Assembly: GCA_026127925.1 (NCBI GenBank)
Contig: JAJSLM010000001.1
Coordinates: forward strand, 186,001 to 250,000
DNA length: 64,000 bases
Source: Thermoplasmatales archaeon
GTDB taxonomy: Archaea > Thermoplasmatota > Thermoplasmata > Thermoplasmatales > Thermoplasmataceae
Direction of reading: 5' to 3'
The notes under the pieces were generated by a model. The model ran no database searches. It was not told the origin of the DNA and saw nothing but the letters and a program-made list of their open reading frames with translations. Within the stretch, counting starts at the first letter, position 1; every line of letters begins with the position of its first letter. Positions 17,585 through 26,710 of this stretch are shown here, in pieces. The translations under genes were made by a program, and so were the position numbers.

Positions 17585-18919
17585 TTAGAGTATGGAGAGA
17601 TACCTGTCAATTTCCCACGTTGTCACATATGATCTAAACGCATCCCACTCCCTTTGCTTTACAGTAAGGAAGTTCTCGAAGATATGCTCCCCAAATGTCT
17701 CTTTCATCAGCTTGCTGTTTTTAAAGTGGTGTATGGCCTCTCCAAGGCTCTCTGGCAGGGATTGAATACCGTTCTGTTCCTTTTCCTTCGGTGTCATGTG
17801 GAATATGTCTTTCTCTACAGGATCAGGTGGTTCAAGCTTTCTATTTATGCCGTCAAGCCCCATGGCAAGAATTGCGGCGAACTGAAGATAGGGATTACCA
17901 GCAGAGTCTGGGCATCGCAATTCCATTCTCTTCCTGTTGCCTCTACCAGCGGGAATCCTGACAAGTGCAGATCTGTTCTTATTTGCCCAGGATATATACA
18001 CTGGAGCCTCATAGCCTGGAATAAGCCTCTTGTACGAATTTACCCAGGATGCAAGAACTGCTGATGCCTGGTTTATGTTGCTGAGTATACCTCCCAGGTA
18101 ATGATATGCCAGGTCACTTAGTTCAAACCTGCCGTTTTCGTCGAAGAACATGTTTGTTTTCTCGTCAGAGCTCATTATACTCTGATGTACGTGCATGCCT
18201 GTTCCGTTGACCCCATTTATTGGCTTAGGCATAAAAGTAGCGTAAAGTCCGTGTCTCTGGGCGGAATTCTTTATGATATATTTTAGCATGGCTACTCGAT
18301 CCGCCATCAGTGTAGCAGGTGCATAACGAAGATCAATCTCTTGTTGACCCGCTGCGACTTCATGATGTCCGGCTTCAGGCTGGTAGCCAAGATCGTAAAG
18401 CTGCTTAAGTATTTCCTGGCGAATTTCATTTGCCGCATCCACAGGCGTGTTGTCAAAGTATCCGGCATTGTCGCTTGGGATCGCTGTAGGATTACCACTT
18501 GAATCTCGCTTAAATAAGAAGAACTCAAATTCTGGGCCCACAAAAAAATCCATACCTTTACTTCTTAGTTTGTCGACAGTTTTTTGGAGCACAAATCTAG
18601 GATCGCCAAGGAATCGATCACCACTAGGCATATACACATCGCATACAAATCGTGCGACTTTGGCCCCATCTCCTGTGAACGGTATAACTGTGTATGTAGA
18701 AAAATCCGGATGTGCACGCATGTCAGATTCTTCTATCTGTGCGAAGCCTGCAACCGAGCTCCCATCAAAGACCACACCTTCTGTTAATGCGTTCTCAAAC
18801 CTATTTCTTGGTACAGTCAGGGTCTTCATCGATCCAAGCAGGTCCACAAACTGGAACTGCAGGAACTCAATATTATCCTTCTTTATCTTTTCAAGCATGG
18901 TATTAATTTCATCTGCCAT
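17585..18919 (-). CDS. glnA: Glutamine synthetase, type I
   Basis: Condenses ammonia and glutamate with ATP hydrolysis. 444 residues. Family signatures: FVDLLGSMKTLTVP, DGSSVAGF, the metal-site GPEFEFFLF, GHHEVAAGQQEIDLRYA, the NGVNGTGMHVHQS loop, and NRSALVRIPAGRGNRKRMELRCPD at the ATP/glutamate site. The adenylylation tyrosine region of the beta subtype is absent (KDIFHMTPKEK sits there), so this is an alpha-type enzyme, which in the family is controlled by feedback rather than by adenylylation. Upstream and divergent from it is tRNA-Gln. Confidence 0.97.
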   Translation of the reverse strand: MADEINTMLEKIKKDNIEFLQFQFVDLLGSMKTLTVPRNRFENALTEGVVFDGSSVAGFAQIEESDMRAHPDFSTYTVIPFTGDGAKVARFVCDVYMPSGDRFLGDPRFVLQKTVDKLRSKGMDFFVGPEFEFFLFKRDSSGNPTAIPSDNAGYFDNTPVDAANEIRQEILKQLYDLGYQPEAGHHEVAAGQQEIDLRYAPATLMADRVAMLKYIIKNSAQRHGLYATFMPKPINGVNGTGMHVHQSIMSSDEKTNMFFDENGRFELSDLAYHYLGGILSNINQASAVLASWVNSYKRLIPGYEAPVYISWANKNRSALVRIPAGRGNRKRMELRCPDSAGNPYLQFAAILAMGLDGINRKLEPPDPVEKDIFHMTPKEKEQNGIQSLPESLGEAIHHFKNSKLMKETFGEHIFENFLTVKQREWDAFRSYVTTWEIDRYLSIL

Positions 18920-19039
18920 GCTAAAGCGAATCTTCGATCCCTTTATAAATATTGCTTGCTCTTTTTCGAATTTATTAATCGATTAGAACATCTTTCTTTG
19001 GAAAAGTGTTAAAAGCATTCTTGTTATGACTGCAGGTAT

Positions 19040-19112
19040 AGCCCCGTGGTGTAGTGGCCAAGCATAGCGGGCTCTGGACCCGTTGACAGCAGTTCGAATC
19101 TGCTCGGGGCTA
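19040..19112 (+). tRNA. tRNA-Gln (anticodon CTG)
   Basis: Seven-pair acceptor stem AGCCCCG (19040-19046) with CGGGGCT (19105-19111), then discriminator A. The anticodon arm GCGGG-CTCTGGA-CCCGT puts CTG at positions 34-36, reading CAG. The T arm GCAG-TTCGAATC-TGC is canonical. No intron; CCA is not encoded. The A1-U72 pair is typical of archaeal tRNA-Gln. Confidence 0.95.
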
Positions 19113-19134
19113 TAGGGATTGATGAAGAAACTAA

Positions 19135-19620
19135 ATGCCGGATGCTGGGACGGATGAAGAAGATTTCTCGATGGTCATGACGGAGTACGTCGATCAGAAG
19201 ATAAGAGTGGATCACCCAATATTGTTTTACCAGTTGGAGATGAAGCTTGCAGAGGCGGATCTAGGCCTCGCTATATCTAAGGGTATTCGACTCAATGAAA
19301 CAAGGCAGATACTTGATATGTTGGACACTCTTTACAGCCTTCTGTCAGATCCAGATTCAAAACTTCCAGATCAACAGAGAAAGATGCTGAATCATGCCGA
19401 CAATGTATGGCTTGATCTTAAGTCCAAATTAAGTTCCGGCGATGAACGCGCTTCATTCTTGTTAAGCAGCCATTCACACATGTCTGAGGCACTTGGGTAT
19501 CTGATAAAGGCACGTGATGATCCATTATTTAAGGAGATAATCCCGGACTATCTTTTAAAGTACCTATCAAAACTGAGTGTATTTACCTATCGTGAGGCGA
19601 TAGGGCACGTCATGCTTTGA
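19135..19620 (+). CDS. Helical protein of unknown function downstream of tRNA-Gln
   Basis: 161 residues, acidic at the N-terminus and strongly alpha-helical (LEMKLAEADLGLAISKGIRL; LDMLDTLYSLLSD), with no cysteine, membrane helix or known motif. The last 60 residues (ERASFLLSSHSHMSEAL, then DDPLFKEIIPDYLL) share spacing with the protein at 14354-14845. It begins 23 bp after tRNA-Gln and may be co-transcribed with it. Its 3' end overlaps the convergent epimerase-like gene by 11 bp. Confidence 0.72.
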   Translation: MPDAGTDEEDFSMVMTEYVDQKIRVDHPILFYQLEMKLAEADLGLAISKGIRLNETRQILDMLDTLYSLLSDPDSKLPDQQRKMLNHADNVWLDLKSKLSSGDERASFLLSSHSHMSEALGYLIKARDDPLFKEIIPDYLLKYLSKLSVFTYREAIGHVML

Positions 19621-20452
19621 TTTCGTAGTTTTTAATGTAATCTGAGAACGATATGGGATTCTTAACGAATCTATACAGATAAGTGTCTTCTCTGTAATAG
19701 TTCAGGAGAAGTCGATGTACTTCCTCTTTCTCGAATATGTTTGTATTCTCTATTGATGCAATACTCCTCTTTAACCAAAACTTGCCCTCGGCGATACTTC
19801 TTTTTCTTTTTCCTAGCTTTTCAAACGCCAGATTGGCAGCATCAGCAAAGGTAATTTTATCGTTGGAATTCGCATCAATCGCCCCTTTAGTGTCTTTTGC
19901 TGACTGGATTACAGTAACAAGATCCTTAACATGAATTGGAGCAAGTGGTCCACCGATAGGGAGCCTCGAGATGCCTGTTGAGGCAAGTCTAAAAAGGTTT
20001 TCCGTGAATACGTCACCGTTTCCGAATACGATGGAAGGTCTCACATTAAGGTGGTTCTTCACCAAAGAAACATTATCTTCTACCAGGCCTCTGATCCTGA
20101 AAAATTCCGAAGCCCCATAATGAACATTAATCGAGGAAATGAAGACAAGTCTCTGATCAGTGTCGTTCTTTTTTATAATGCCAACGACATTCTTTATCCC
20201 ATTTACAAATGTATCAAATAAATTGCTACCATCCTCTTTCTCAGTTCTAACGGATACAATGATCATATCCGCACCGTTTAAAGCACTGTTGAGTTTATCT
20301 GCTTCTGTTATGCTTCCCTCAATCCACTGAATACCTGCACTTTTCAGTTCTGCATTTTCACTTCTAGAATAAGAGGTAACACTATCTGCCTGAATGTATT
20401 TTGCAATGTTACGCCCTATGTATCCTGAGCCACCAATTATTACTACTTTCAT
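19610..20452 (-). CDS. NAD(P)-binding epimerase-like protein (atypical SDR)
   Basis: 280 residues. The N-terminal Rossmann motif GGSGYIG (residues 7-13) followed by a short-chain-dehydrogenase pattern (GADMIIVSV, FISSINVHYG, NVRPSIVFG) places it with the NAD-dependent epimerase / complex I 39-kDa-like atypical SDRs. The usual YxxxK catalytic pair is not evident (YGASEFFR is in its place), as in atypical members that bind cofactor without classical catalysis. Substrate unknown; single gene, convergent with its neighbour. Confidence 0.8.
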   Translation of the reverse strand: MKVVIIGGSGYIGRNIAKYIQADSVTSYSRSENAELKSAGIQWIEGSITEADKLNSALNGADMIIVSVRTEKEDGSNLFDTFVNGIKNVVGIIKKNDTDQRLVFISSINVHYGASEFFRIRGLVEDNVSLVKNHLNVRPSIVFGNGDVFTENLFRLASTGISRLPIGGPLAPIHVKDLVTVIQSAKDTKGAIDANSNDKITFADAANLAFEKLGKRKRSIAEGKFWLKRSIASIENTNIFEKEEVHRLLLNYYREDTYLYRFVKNPISFSDYIKNYEIKA

Positions 20453-20767
20453 TCTTCCTTATGAGAGCGAAGACGTTAAAATTTTTTTGCATACAATTCT
20501 CATTTTATTTTCCTGTTAACCCATGATCGCTATTTCATAGCAAATTTGAACATTTTCTTCTAAGATTGGTATCTTAATTTTTTAACCATGAAACAAGCGC
20601 ACACGTTAGCTCTTGATGAAATTCAAAACTTGAGAAAAGCTAAATTTAGAAGGTGGGAGACGTATTACGCATGCAAGGAAAGAACACGGTTTAAAATCAC
20701 TAATGTAAATTTAACATAGCTTCACGGAAACTTAATTATGTGTTGTAATAATTAAAGAACGATTAGC
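20453..20767. other. Intergenic region, 315 bp
   Basis: AT-rich divergent spacer between the epimerase-like gene and the thiolase-like gene. It contains a small inverted repeat GCTAT-TTC-ATAGC near 20530-20545 and one possible mini-ORF on the plus strand (ATG 20588 to TAG 20719, 43 codons, basic). Nothing supports translation of that ORF. The thiolase promoter should lie near 20720-20750, which is AT-rich. Confidence 0.4.
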
Positions 20768-22027
20768 ATGAAAGATAAGTCAAAGAATGTTTACATGGTG
20801 AGTGGAGGTGTGACAAAGTTCGCAAAGGCCACCCCTGAAATGGATTTTCGTCTCAGGGTTAAAAAAGCTTTTGATTACGCAATGAATGATATTAACATGC
20901 CACTTTCAGAGATAGATGGTTCTGTCGCCTCTTATTTTTCGGACCATTTCCAGAGGCAGCTTATGGCCGGGATTATGGTTCAGGATTATCTGGGCCTAAC
21001 TCCGAAACCGAGTAAGAGGATTGAAGGTGGCGGAGCGACCGGAGGACTTGCTTTCCAGACAGGATATGAGGAAATAGCGTCCGGTAGGATGAATACATGT
21101 GCGGTTTTTGGTTTCGAAAGCATGTCTCACGTGAATACATGGAAGGGAAATGAGTTTATAGCCCTTGCCAGCGACACAAACTTTGACTATCCAGTGGGTG
21201 GTTTCTACACCGGGTATTACGCTATGATGGCCGTGAGGCATATGCACGAGTTCGGGACAACGGTAGAACAACTGGCAAAAGTATCAATCAAAAATCACAA
21301 AAACGCGAAACACAACCCTTACTCCCAAAGTCCAATGGATCTGACGGTAGATATGGTTCGTAATTCTCCGATGGTATCTTATCCTTTGACCAGACTGGAT
21401 GTCTGTACAATGTCTGATGGTGCAGCAGTTTCAATCCTCGCCTCTGAAGAAAAGGCGTTTGAGCTAACAGACCATCCCGTGCTGATAAAAAGCATAGGAA
21501 CCGGAACAGATACCATGCGTCTCTCTGATAGGCCGTTTGGAAAGGTGCCGCTCCTCCCAAACGAGAAAGAATCGGATTATCGTGATCTGAAATATCCAGG
21601 AATCCATTCATTCAGGGCCGGCAGGACGGCGGCTATAGAAGCTTACAAGGGCGCGGGAATAACTGATCCATTGGAAGAACTTGACGTTATAGAGCTTCAT
21701 GATGCCTATACCTCGTCCGAGATACAGACGTATGAAGATCTAGGATTATGCAAGTACGGGGAAGGCGGCAAATTTGTAGAGGAAGGAAAATCTGAACTAA
21801 ACGGTAAGGTTGCCGTGAATCCATCTGGAGGTTTGCTGGCCTGCGGTCATCCGGTTGGAGCAACCGGAATAATGCAGAGTGTATTCATGTTTTGGCAGCT
21901 GCAGCACACCATAAACAAGCATTTTAAAGACGATTATCTCCAGGTCAATAATGCCAAGCGTGGCCTTATTCACAGTCATGCGGGTACAGGAACGTATGTG
22001 ACTGCTACAGTTATGGAGGCGGTATAA
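20768..22027 (+). CDS. SCP2-type thiolase-like protein lacking the nucleophilic cysteine
   Basis: 419 residues with the thiolase fold. At the position of the acyl-carrying cysteine (family pattern ExxCASG) the sequence is EGGGATGG (residues 86-93), so the residue is Gly89. The C-terminal CGHPVGATG and the HDAYTSSE loop that replaces NEAF are retained. Archaeal and bacterial homologues of this type pair with DUF35 proteins; in actinobacterial steroid degradation such cysteine-less Ltp proteins act as aldolases with a DUF35 partner. The DUF35 gene here overlaps by one base (TAATG). An acyl-CoA thiolase in the strict sense is therefore unlikely; the substrate is unknown. Confidence 0.85.
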   Translation: MKDKSKNVYMVSGGVTKFAKATPEMDFRLRVKKAFDYAMNDINMPLSEIDGSVASYFSDHFQRQLMAGIMVQDYLGLTPKPSKRIEGGGATGGLAFQTGYEEIASGRMNTCAVFGFESMSHVNTWKGNEFIALASDTNFDYPVGGFYTGYYAMMAVRHMHEFGTTVEQLAKVSIKNHKNAKHNPYSQSPMDLTVDMVRNSPMVSYPLTRLDVCTMSDGAAVSILASEEKAFELTDHPVLIKSIGTGTDTMRLSDRPFGKVPLLPNEKESDYRDLKYPGIHSFRAGRTAAIEAYKGAGITDPLEELDVIELHDAYTSSEIQTYEDLGLCKYGEGGKFVEEGKSELNGKVAVNPSGGLLACGHPVGATGIMQSVFMFWQLQHTINKHFKDDYLQVNNAKRGLIHSHAGTGTYVTATVMEAV

Positions 22028-22521
22028 TGACAATCGATCCTAATGCAAAAATGCCAGAAACCCAGAACGGGACAGAGGTGTACAACACGGATCCTCTTAC
22101 AGTTAAATCCCACTATGAAATAGATTACATACACAGCTACGCTCAAGATTCTGAATTCTTTAGAGCACTCGGAAAAAAGAAACTGATGGGAAGCAAATGC
22201 AAGAAATGCGGATACAAATATGCAACGCCCAGGAGTCATTGCATGATGTGTGGTGCAGAAACAGAATGGTTTGAGCTTCCAAATGAGGGGAAGGTCCATT
22301 CATTCACCACCTGCTATTTCGGAAGCGAAGAATTCCTTCCTGAGACACCGTTTAATCTCGTAATGGTGGAATTCGAAGGCGTTGACTCCCTCTTTATGTC
22401 GAGGCTCATAGGAGCTTCGCAGGAAGACATATATGTAGGCATGAAAGTAAAAGCAAAGTTTAAGAGAATACAAAAATTCAGTCCCACCGATGTGTATTTT
22501 GTTCCAGTCGTTGAGAAATAA
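22027..22521 (+). CDS. DUF35 zinc-ribbon/OB-fold acyl-CoA-binding protein
   Basis: 164 residues. A rubredoxin-like zinc ribbon CKKCGYKYATPRSHCMMCG (residues ~59-77) is followed by an OB-fold with the family GKVHSFTTCYF and PFNLVMVEFEG motifs. DUF35 proteins bind CoA esters and bridge thiolase-like partners. The start codon overlaps the stop of the thiolase-like gene, so the two products are almost certainly one complex. An N-terminal ~45-residue extension precedes the zinc ribbon. Confidence 0.9.
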   Translation: MTIDPNAKMPETQNGTEVYNTDPLTVKSHYEIDYIHSYAQDSEFFRALGKKKLMGSKCKKCGYKYATPRSHCMMCGAETEWFELPNEGKVHSFTTCYFGSEEFLPETPFNLVMVEFEGVDSLFMSRLIGASQEDIYVGMKVKAKFKRIQKFSPTDVYFVPVVEK

Positions 22522-22548
22522 TCTTAGATAAGTGTAGGTTAAAATACT

Positions 22549-23049
22549 CTACCTACAATCTATCAATTTTTTTCTGCAAGCTTCTTCAAGGATATCCCTG
22601 CCTAAGTTGGTTATGTTGTTTTCTTTATCCAATAGGCCCATTTTTGAGAGTTTAGGATCTCTACTGGAACCTAATTTTCTAAAATAAAGCAAATTCTCAA
22701 GGTTCGTAGAATCGAGTAATTTCAAATAAACGAGTGGTGTCAAACTCTTAAGTGCAATTTCACCTTCGCGAGTGATTTCGTAGTATGTGTGGTGTTTGTG
22801 GACTTCGGCACTCTTCTTTAATTTTGCCGAGCTCCTCTTGATCGAAGTGTTTGTGTAATGCGTAAGGTATCTATATTTAAGGAGAATTTCCAAATACGTA
22901 TTGACAGCGATGAGTGGTATTTCTGTGTATTTCCTCACATTCTTTGCGTAGTCTACTTTAGCTACAGACATATGGCGGAGCACAGCAGTGAGCCTGTAAT
23001 CTTCAGCAAGTTCCCTAATTTTCGGATCCATGTCCCTCAGATTTGCCAA
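22549..23049 (-). CDS. DUF2250-type winged-helix protein
   Basis: 166 residues. The N-terminal ~90 residues have a winged-helix pattern (LRHMSVAKVDYAKNVRKYTEIP, shown only to mark helices 2-3; HHTYYEITREGEIAL as the wing), as in DUF2250 proteins. No ligand-binding domain is apparent beyond a C-terminal helical part. Probably a transcriptional regulator. It is divergent from thyX and convergent with the DUF35 gene; its target is unknown. Confidence 0.65.
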   Translation of the reverse strand: MANLRDMDPKIRELAEDYRLTAVLRHMSVAKVDYAKNVRKYTEIPLIAVNTYLEILLKYRYLTHYTNTSIKRSSAKLKKSAEVHKHHTYYEITREGEIALKSLTPLVYLKLLDSTNLENLLYFRKLGSSRDPKLSKMGLLDKENNITNLGRDILEEACRKKLIDCR

Positions 23050-23126
23050 CGATACTGTATGGTTACGCGCATTATGGAAATTTTGCTAATGCAAAAGATA
23101 ATTTAGGTTCTTAGTTATGATCTTTT

Positions 23127-24701
23127 GTGTCAGAATTCTCGAACGAAGACAAAGATGTTTTCATTGTGAAACTTGAAAAGATGATTGACAGAGGAGCATT
23201 GCTTTCCCGATACAGCCGTACTTCCAATCTCGATATACGCGATGTATATCGAAAGGAATTCATTGGTAACGAAGACCGCGGAAAGAATTTTTACAAAAAA
23301 GTATTCCTGGAATACGGAGACGAATCCGTTTCAGAGCTCGTGACTGCGCAGGTCGCTGTCCAGGGTGTTTCAAATGTGCTTTCGAAAACCGCTGAGGAAC
23401 TGCGTGTAGGGCTATCTTTTCTTGAGAAATCGTCCAGGTATGTTCGGTACGACAAGAAAGTCAATGGAAGATACCTTTTTGCAGATGGCAAAAGCATAGG
23501 CATACCAGATAAGTTTCACGAACAGTACGAATCTCTATGCAATTCCTTGTTCGATCTCTATTCAGCAGCCTATTCATCTGCCATTGAATTTTACAGGAAG
23601 AAATTTCCCATCGAGACACTTTCATTCACGGATGATAACGGGAGCAACATACAGATCAAGGATCTTAAAGGTGACGATTTTGAAGATTCTAAGAAGTCTT
23701 ATGAAAGTGCCCTGAGGGCACGGGCACTTGACGATCTTAGGTATCTCCTGCCCGCTTCAACGCTAACAAACATAGGAATATCCGGGAATGCCCGATCCTA
23801 CGTCAACCTTATTCAGAAATTGAAATCATCACAGTTGCCAGAATACCAGCGTGTAGCCTCTTCTCTTTATGCAGAACTGGAGTCAGAGTTTCCAAACCTG
23901 ATAGATTCTGCTGTGAATAGCCATGGTGAATCCACAATAAATTATGTATCATCCCTTAAGACAATAAACATACCGCAGATTAAAAGCTCGGGAAAGATCG
24001 ATCCTCTGGTAAAACTCGCCTCTTTTGAATCCCAGGATCACGTGGCGAGACGTGTGGCAGCAGTGATTGCGTTTAAAATGCAGGATAAGCCTTTTACTGA
24101 TGCCATCTCGGAGTTCAGCACAATGGATATGAGGCGTATAGAATCGATATACAACCAGATTGCGAATCTCAGAAAAAACAGGAGAGATAAACTTCCGAGG
24201 GAATTTGAAATTGCAAGATACCTCTTTGAGGTGAATACCAACTATGGAGCTTTCAGGGACATGCAACGACACAGATTTTTAAGCATCGTAAGACAGTACC
24301 TTTCATGCAATCATGGATATGATACTCCCACATTCTTCAGGAATGGGGAATTTTCCGATCGCTTCATGGAACTGATGGAAAACGCAAAAGAGCTTAATGA
24401 GAGGTTGAGAATGGAATCTGGCCCGGAGATTGCGCAGTATTGTGTACCATTTGCCTACCATTATCCTATTAGCGTAGAAGCTGATCTGCGTGAGCTCGTA
24501 TACTTTTGCGAGTTACGGTCTACTCCGCAGGCTCACGAAGATCTGAGACACGTTGCTATGGATATATGTCATTCCGTTGAAAATGTTCATCCAATCTTCA
24601 AGCCCCTTTTCAAGTTTGTTGATTTTTCCAGCTACAGCCTTGGAAGACTAACATCAGAACAGAGATCTATAAGGAAATTGCGGGACGTTTCGAATCAGTG
24701 A
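23127..24701 (+). CDS. thyX: Tandem-domain ThyX-like (flavin-dependent thymidylate synthase) protein
   Basis: 524 residues, about twice a normal ThyX. Each half carries ThyX signatures. The first half has GLSFLEKSSRYVRY (residues ~95-108) and RYLLPASTLTNIGISGNARS (~205-224). The second has the classical RHR..S motif at 381-386 (RHRFLSIVRQYLS) and VPFAYHYPISVEADLRE with AHEDLRH at the end. The RHR triplet is missing in the first half (ELR stands there). FAD- and dUMP-binding residues may be split between halves. Likely makes dTMP using folate and NADPH; no thyA is seen in the window. The start is GTG 23127; ATG 23117 is out of frame. Confidence 0.85.
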   Translation: MSEFSNEDKDVFIVKLEKMIDRGALLSRYSRTSNLDIRDVYRKEFIGNEDRGKNFYKKVFLEYGDESVSELVTAQVAVQGVSNVLSKTAEELRVGLSFLEKSSRYVRYDKKVNGRYLFADGKSIGIPDKFHEQYESLCNSLFDLYSAAYSSAIEFYRKKFPIETLSFTDDNGSNIQIKDLKGDDFEDSKKSYESALRARALDDLRYLLPASTLTNIGISGNARSYVNLIQKLKSSQLPEYQRVASSLYAELESEFPNLIDSAVNSHGESTINYVSSLKTINIPQIKSSGKIDPLVKLASFESQDHVARRVAAVIAFKMQDKPFTDAISEFSTMDMRRIESIYNQIANLRKNRRDKLPREFEIARYLFEVNTNYGAFRDMQRHRFLSIVRQYLSCNHGYDTPTFFRNGEFSDRFMELMENAKELNERLRMESGPEIAQYCVPFAYHYPISVEADLRELVYFCELRSTPQAHEDLRHVAMDICHSVENVHPIFKPLFKFVDFSSYSLGRLTSEQRSIRKLRDVSNQ

Positions 24702-24786
24702 AACTAAACTATGCTCTAATTTTCCTAAATATCTATTTGCTGTTGTTCACAATGCCTGTACTATTAAAGTTCTCAGAAATTGCGTC

Positions 24787-24833
24787 ATTTTGACAAAATC
24801 GGTATCTAAAGATAAACCACAAATATTTATATA
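24787..24833 (+). promoter_or_regulatory. Thermosome promoter with upstream inverted repeat
   Basis: TATA box TTTATATA at 24826-24833, about 37 bp before the ATG at 24870. Upstream, 24787-24799 is a perfect 6-1-6 inverted repeat, ATTTTG-A-CAAAAT, ending 26 bp before the TATA box, where an activator or heat-shock regulator could bind. The ribosome site GGTGA lies at 24860-24864. Confidence 0.5.
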
Positions 24834-24869
24834 GAAGAACATATTTAGCTGTAAGGAAAGGTGAAACAA

Positions 24870-26522
24870 ATGTTAGGTGGTCAAACGCCAATCTTAATTT
24901 TAAAGGAAGGTACACAAAGAGAACAGGGAAAAAATGCACAGAAGAACAACATAGAAGCAGCCAAGGCAATCGCTGATGCAATCAGAACGACACTCGGTCC
25001 AAAAGGCATGGATAAGATGCTTGTGGACTCTATTGGCGATATAATAATTTCGAATGATGGTGCTACTATATTAAAAGAAATGGATGTTGATCATCCAACT
25101 GCGAAGATGATTGTCGAGGTTGCCAAGTCGCAGGACATGGCTGTCGGTGACGGAACAACAACTGCTGTTGTGTTCGCTGGAGAACTTCTCAAGCAGGCGG
25201 ACGTACTTCTGGACCAGGGAGTTCACTCCACAGTGATAACGAACGGATTCAGATTAGCCGCAAATGAAGTTGAGAAAGTAATGGAAAAAACCGCTATCGG
25301 TTCAAGAGACGACGAAACACTCAGGAAGATAGCAACTACTGCACTTTCTGGTAAGAATATCGGTCTCTCAAGTGATTTCCTTGCAGACCTTGTCGTGAAA
25401 GCAGTCAATGCAGTCGCTGAGGATCGCGACGGGAAGATCATTGTAGATCCCGCTAATATAAAAGTAGATAAGAAAAACGGTGGCAGCGTCGACGACACCG
25501 AGTATATCAACGGTCTAGTAATCGATAAGGAAAAAGTTCATTCTAAGATGCCTTCGGTTGTAAAAGGGGCGAAAATTGCTTTGATAGATTCTGCACTCGA
25601 GATAAAGAAGACCGAGATTGAGGCTAAAGTCCAGATAACCGATCCATCAAAGATTCAGGATTTCCTGAGCCAGGAATCTGAGACCTTTAAGACAATGGTG
25701 GACAAGGTCAAGAAGAGCGGTGCAAACGTGGTTCTGTGCCAGAAAGGCATCGATGACCTAGCTCAGCATTATCTCGCAAAAGAAGGAATATACGGTGTTC
25801 GCAGGGTCAAGAAAAGCGACATGGAAAAACTGTCAAAAGCAACAGGTGCCAAGATTATAACCAACCTCGATGATCTTACCGAATCTGCTCTTGGAAGCGC
25901 CGAAAAGGTAGAAGAGAAGAAGATAGGCGATGACAGGATGACATTCATTACCGGATGCGCAAATCCAAAGGCTGTTAGTATTCTCATACGTGGTGGAACG
26001 GAGCATGTAATATCTGAGATAGAGCGTTCTCTAAACGATGCCATAAGAGTCGTTGCAATAACGAAAGAGGATGGCAAGCATCTTCCAGGTGGAGGCGCCA
26101 TTGAAGCTGAGCTCGCCATGAAGATGAGGAACTTCGCAAATACCGTTGGGGGAAGGGAGCAGCTTGCAATTGAGGCATTTGCCAAGGCACTTGAAATCAT
26201 ACCTAGGACTCTGGCGGAAAATGCAGGTATGGATCCAATAAACACGCTCATAAAGCTAAAAGCGGCCCACGATAAGGGACAGGTTACTGCAGGAATAGAC
26301 ATCAACAACAATGAAATCGGCGACATGGAAAAGCTTGGTGTCTACGATCCACTCCGGGTCAAAAGACAGGCTGTCGAGAGTGCGGTAGAAGTATCCACCA
26401 TGATTCTAAGAATAGACGATGTGGTAGCCAGTAAGAAATCGTCTGGGCCCGAAGGTGGAGCACCCGGTGGACCTGGTGGAATGGGCGGCATGGGTGGTAT
26501 GGGTGGAATGCCACCATACTGA
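24870..26522 (+). CDS. thsA: Thermosome subunit (group II chaperonin)
   Basis: ATP-driven cytosolic folding chamber. 550 residues. Equatorial motifs [14 protein letters not shown] and [14 protein letters not shown], apical-domain [20 protein letters not shown], and [10 protein letters not shown] near the end are all family-typical; the tail ends [18 protein letters not shown], the usual flexible Gly-Met repeat. The start is ATG 24870 (MLGGQTPIL); the GTG at 24861 belongs to the ribosome site. Only one subunit gene lies in the window; whether it is alpha or beta cannot be told, so the symbol is provisional. Confidence 0.96.
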   Translation: MLGGQTPILILKEGTQREQGKNAQKNNIEAAKAIADAIRTTLGPKGMDKMLVDSIGDIIISNDGATILKEMDVDHPTAKMIVEVAKSQDMAVGDGTTTAVVFAGELLKQADVLLDQGVHSTVITNGFRLAANEVEKVMEKTAIGSRDDETLRKIATTALSGKNIGLSSDFLADLVVKAVNAVAEDRDGKIIVDPANIKVDKKNGGSVDDTEYINGLVIDKEKVHSKMPSVVKGAKIALIDSALEIKKTEIEAKVQITDPSKIQDFLSQESETFKTMVDKVKKSGANVVLCQKGIDDLAQHYLAKEGIYGVRRVKKSDMEKLSKATGAKIITNLDDLTESALGSAEKVEEKKIGDDRMTFITGCANPKAVSILIRGGTEHVISEIERSLNDAIRVVAITKEDGKHLPGGGAIEAELAMKMRNFANTVGGREQLAIEAFAKALEIIPRTLAENAGMDPINTLIKLKAAHDKGQVTAGIDINNNEIGDMEKLGVYDPLRVKRQAVESAVEVSTMILRIDDVVASKKSSGPEGGAPGGPGGMGGMGGMGGMPPY

Positions 26523-26528
26523 TATCCC

Positions 26529-26537
26529 TTTTTTTTT
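26529..26537 (+). terminator. T-run terminator after thermosome gene
   Basis: Nine consecutive T residues begin 6 bp after the thermosome stop codon, a typical archaeal intrinsic termination signal. There is no clear hairpin, and archaea do not need one. Confidence 0.55.
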
Positions 26538-26710
26538 CCAAATGCGAATAATTATAGTGTACATAACATATATATCCTTCTGAAGCCTCTTTTTCTAATA
26601 TTTCCCTTATATTTTTCTCAAAGAATTACTGTGATTTCTGATGGCCTGAAGTAGCAATCAATTCTCCGAAGATTTTAGTAATATCCAGATATCTCGTAGA
26701 TGGTGACATA

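Noticed and set aside
19610-20452. Calling the Rossmann protein a complex I subunit
   Set aside because: Similarity to the 39-kDa subunit family is only at fold level, and no complex I genes are nearby.
20588-20719. 43-codon ORF (basic peptide) upstream of the thiolase-like gene
   Set aside because: No ribosome site, no recognisable motif and no coupling to a neighbour; kept only as a note in the intergenic entry.
26461-26519. Tandem repeat of Gly-Met codons
   Set aside because: This is the normal flexible C-terminal tail of group II chaperonins, not a mobile or regulatory repeat.
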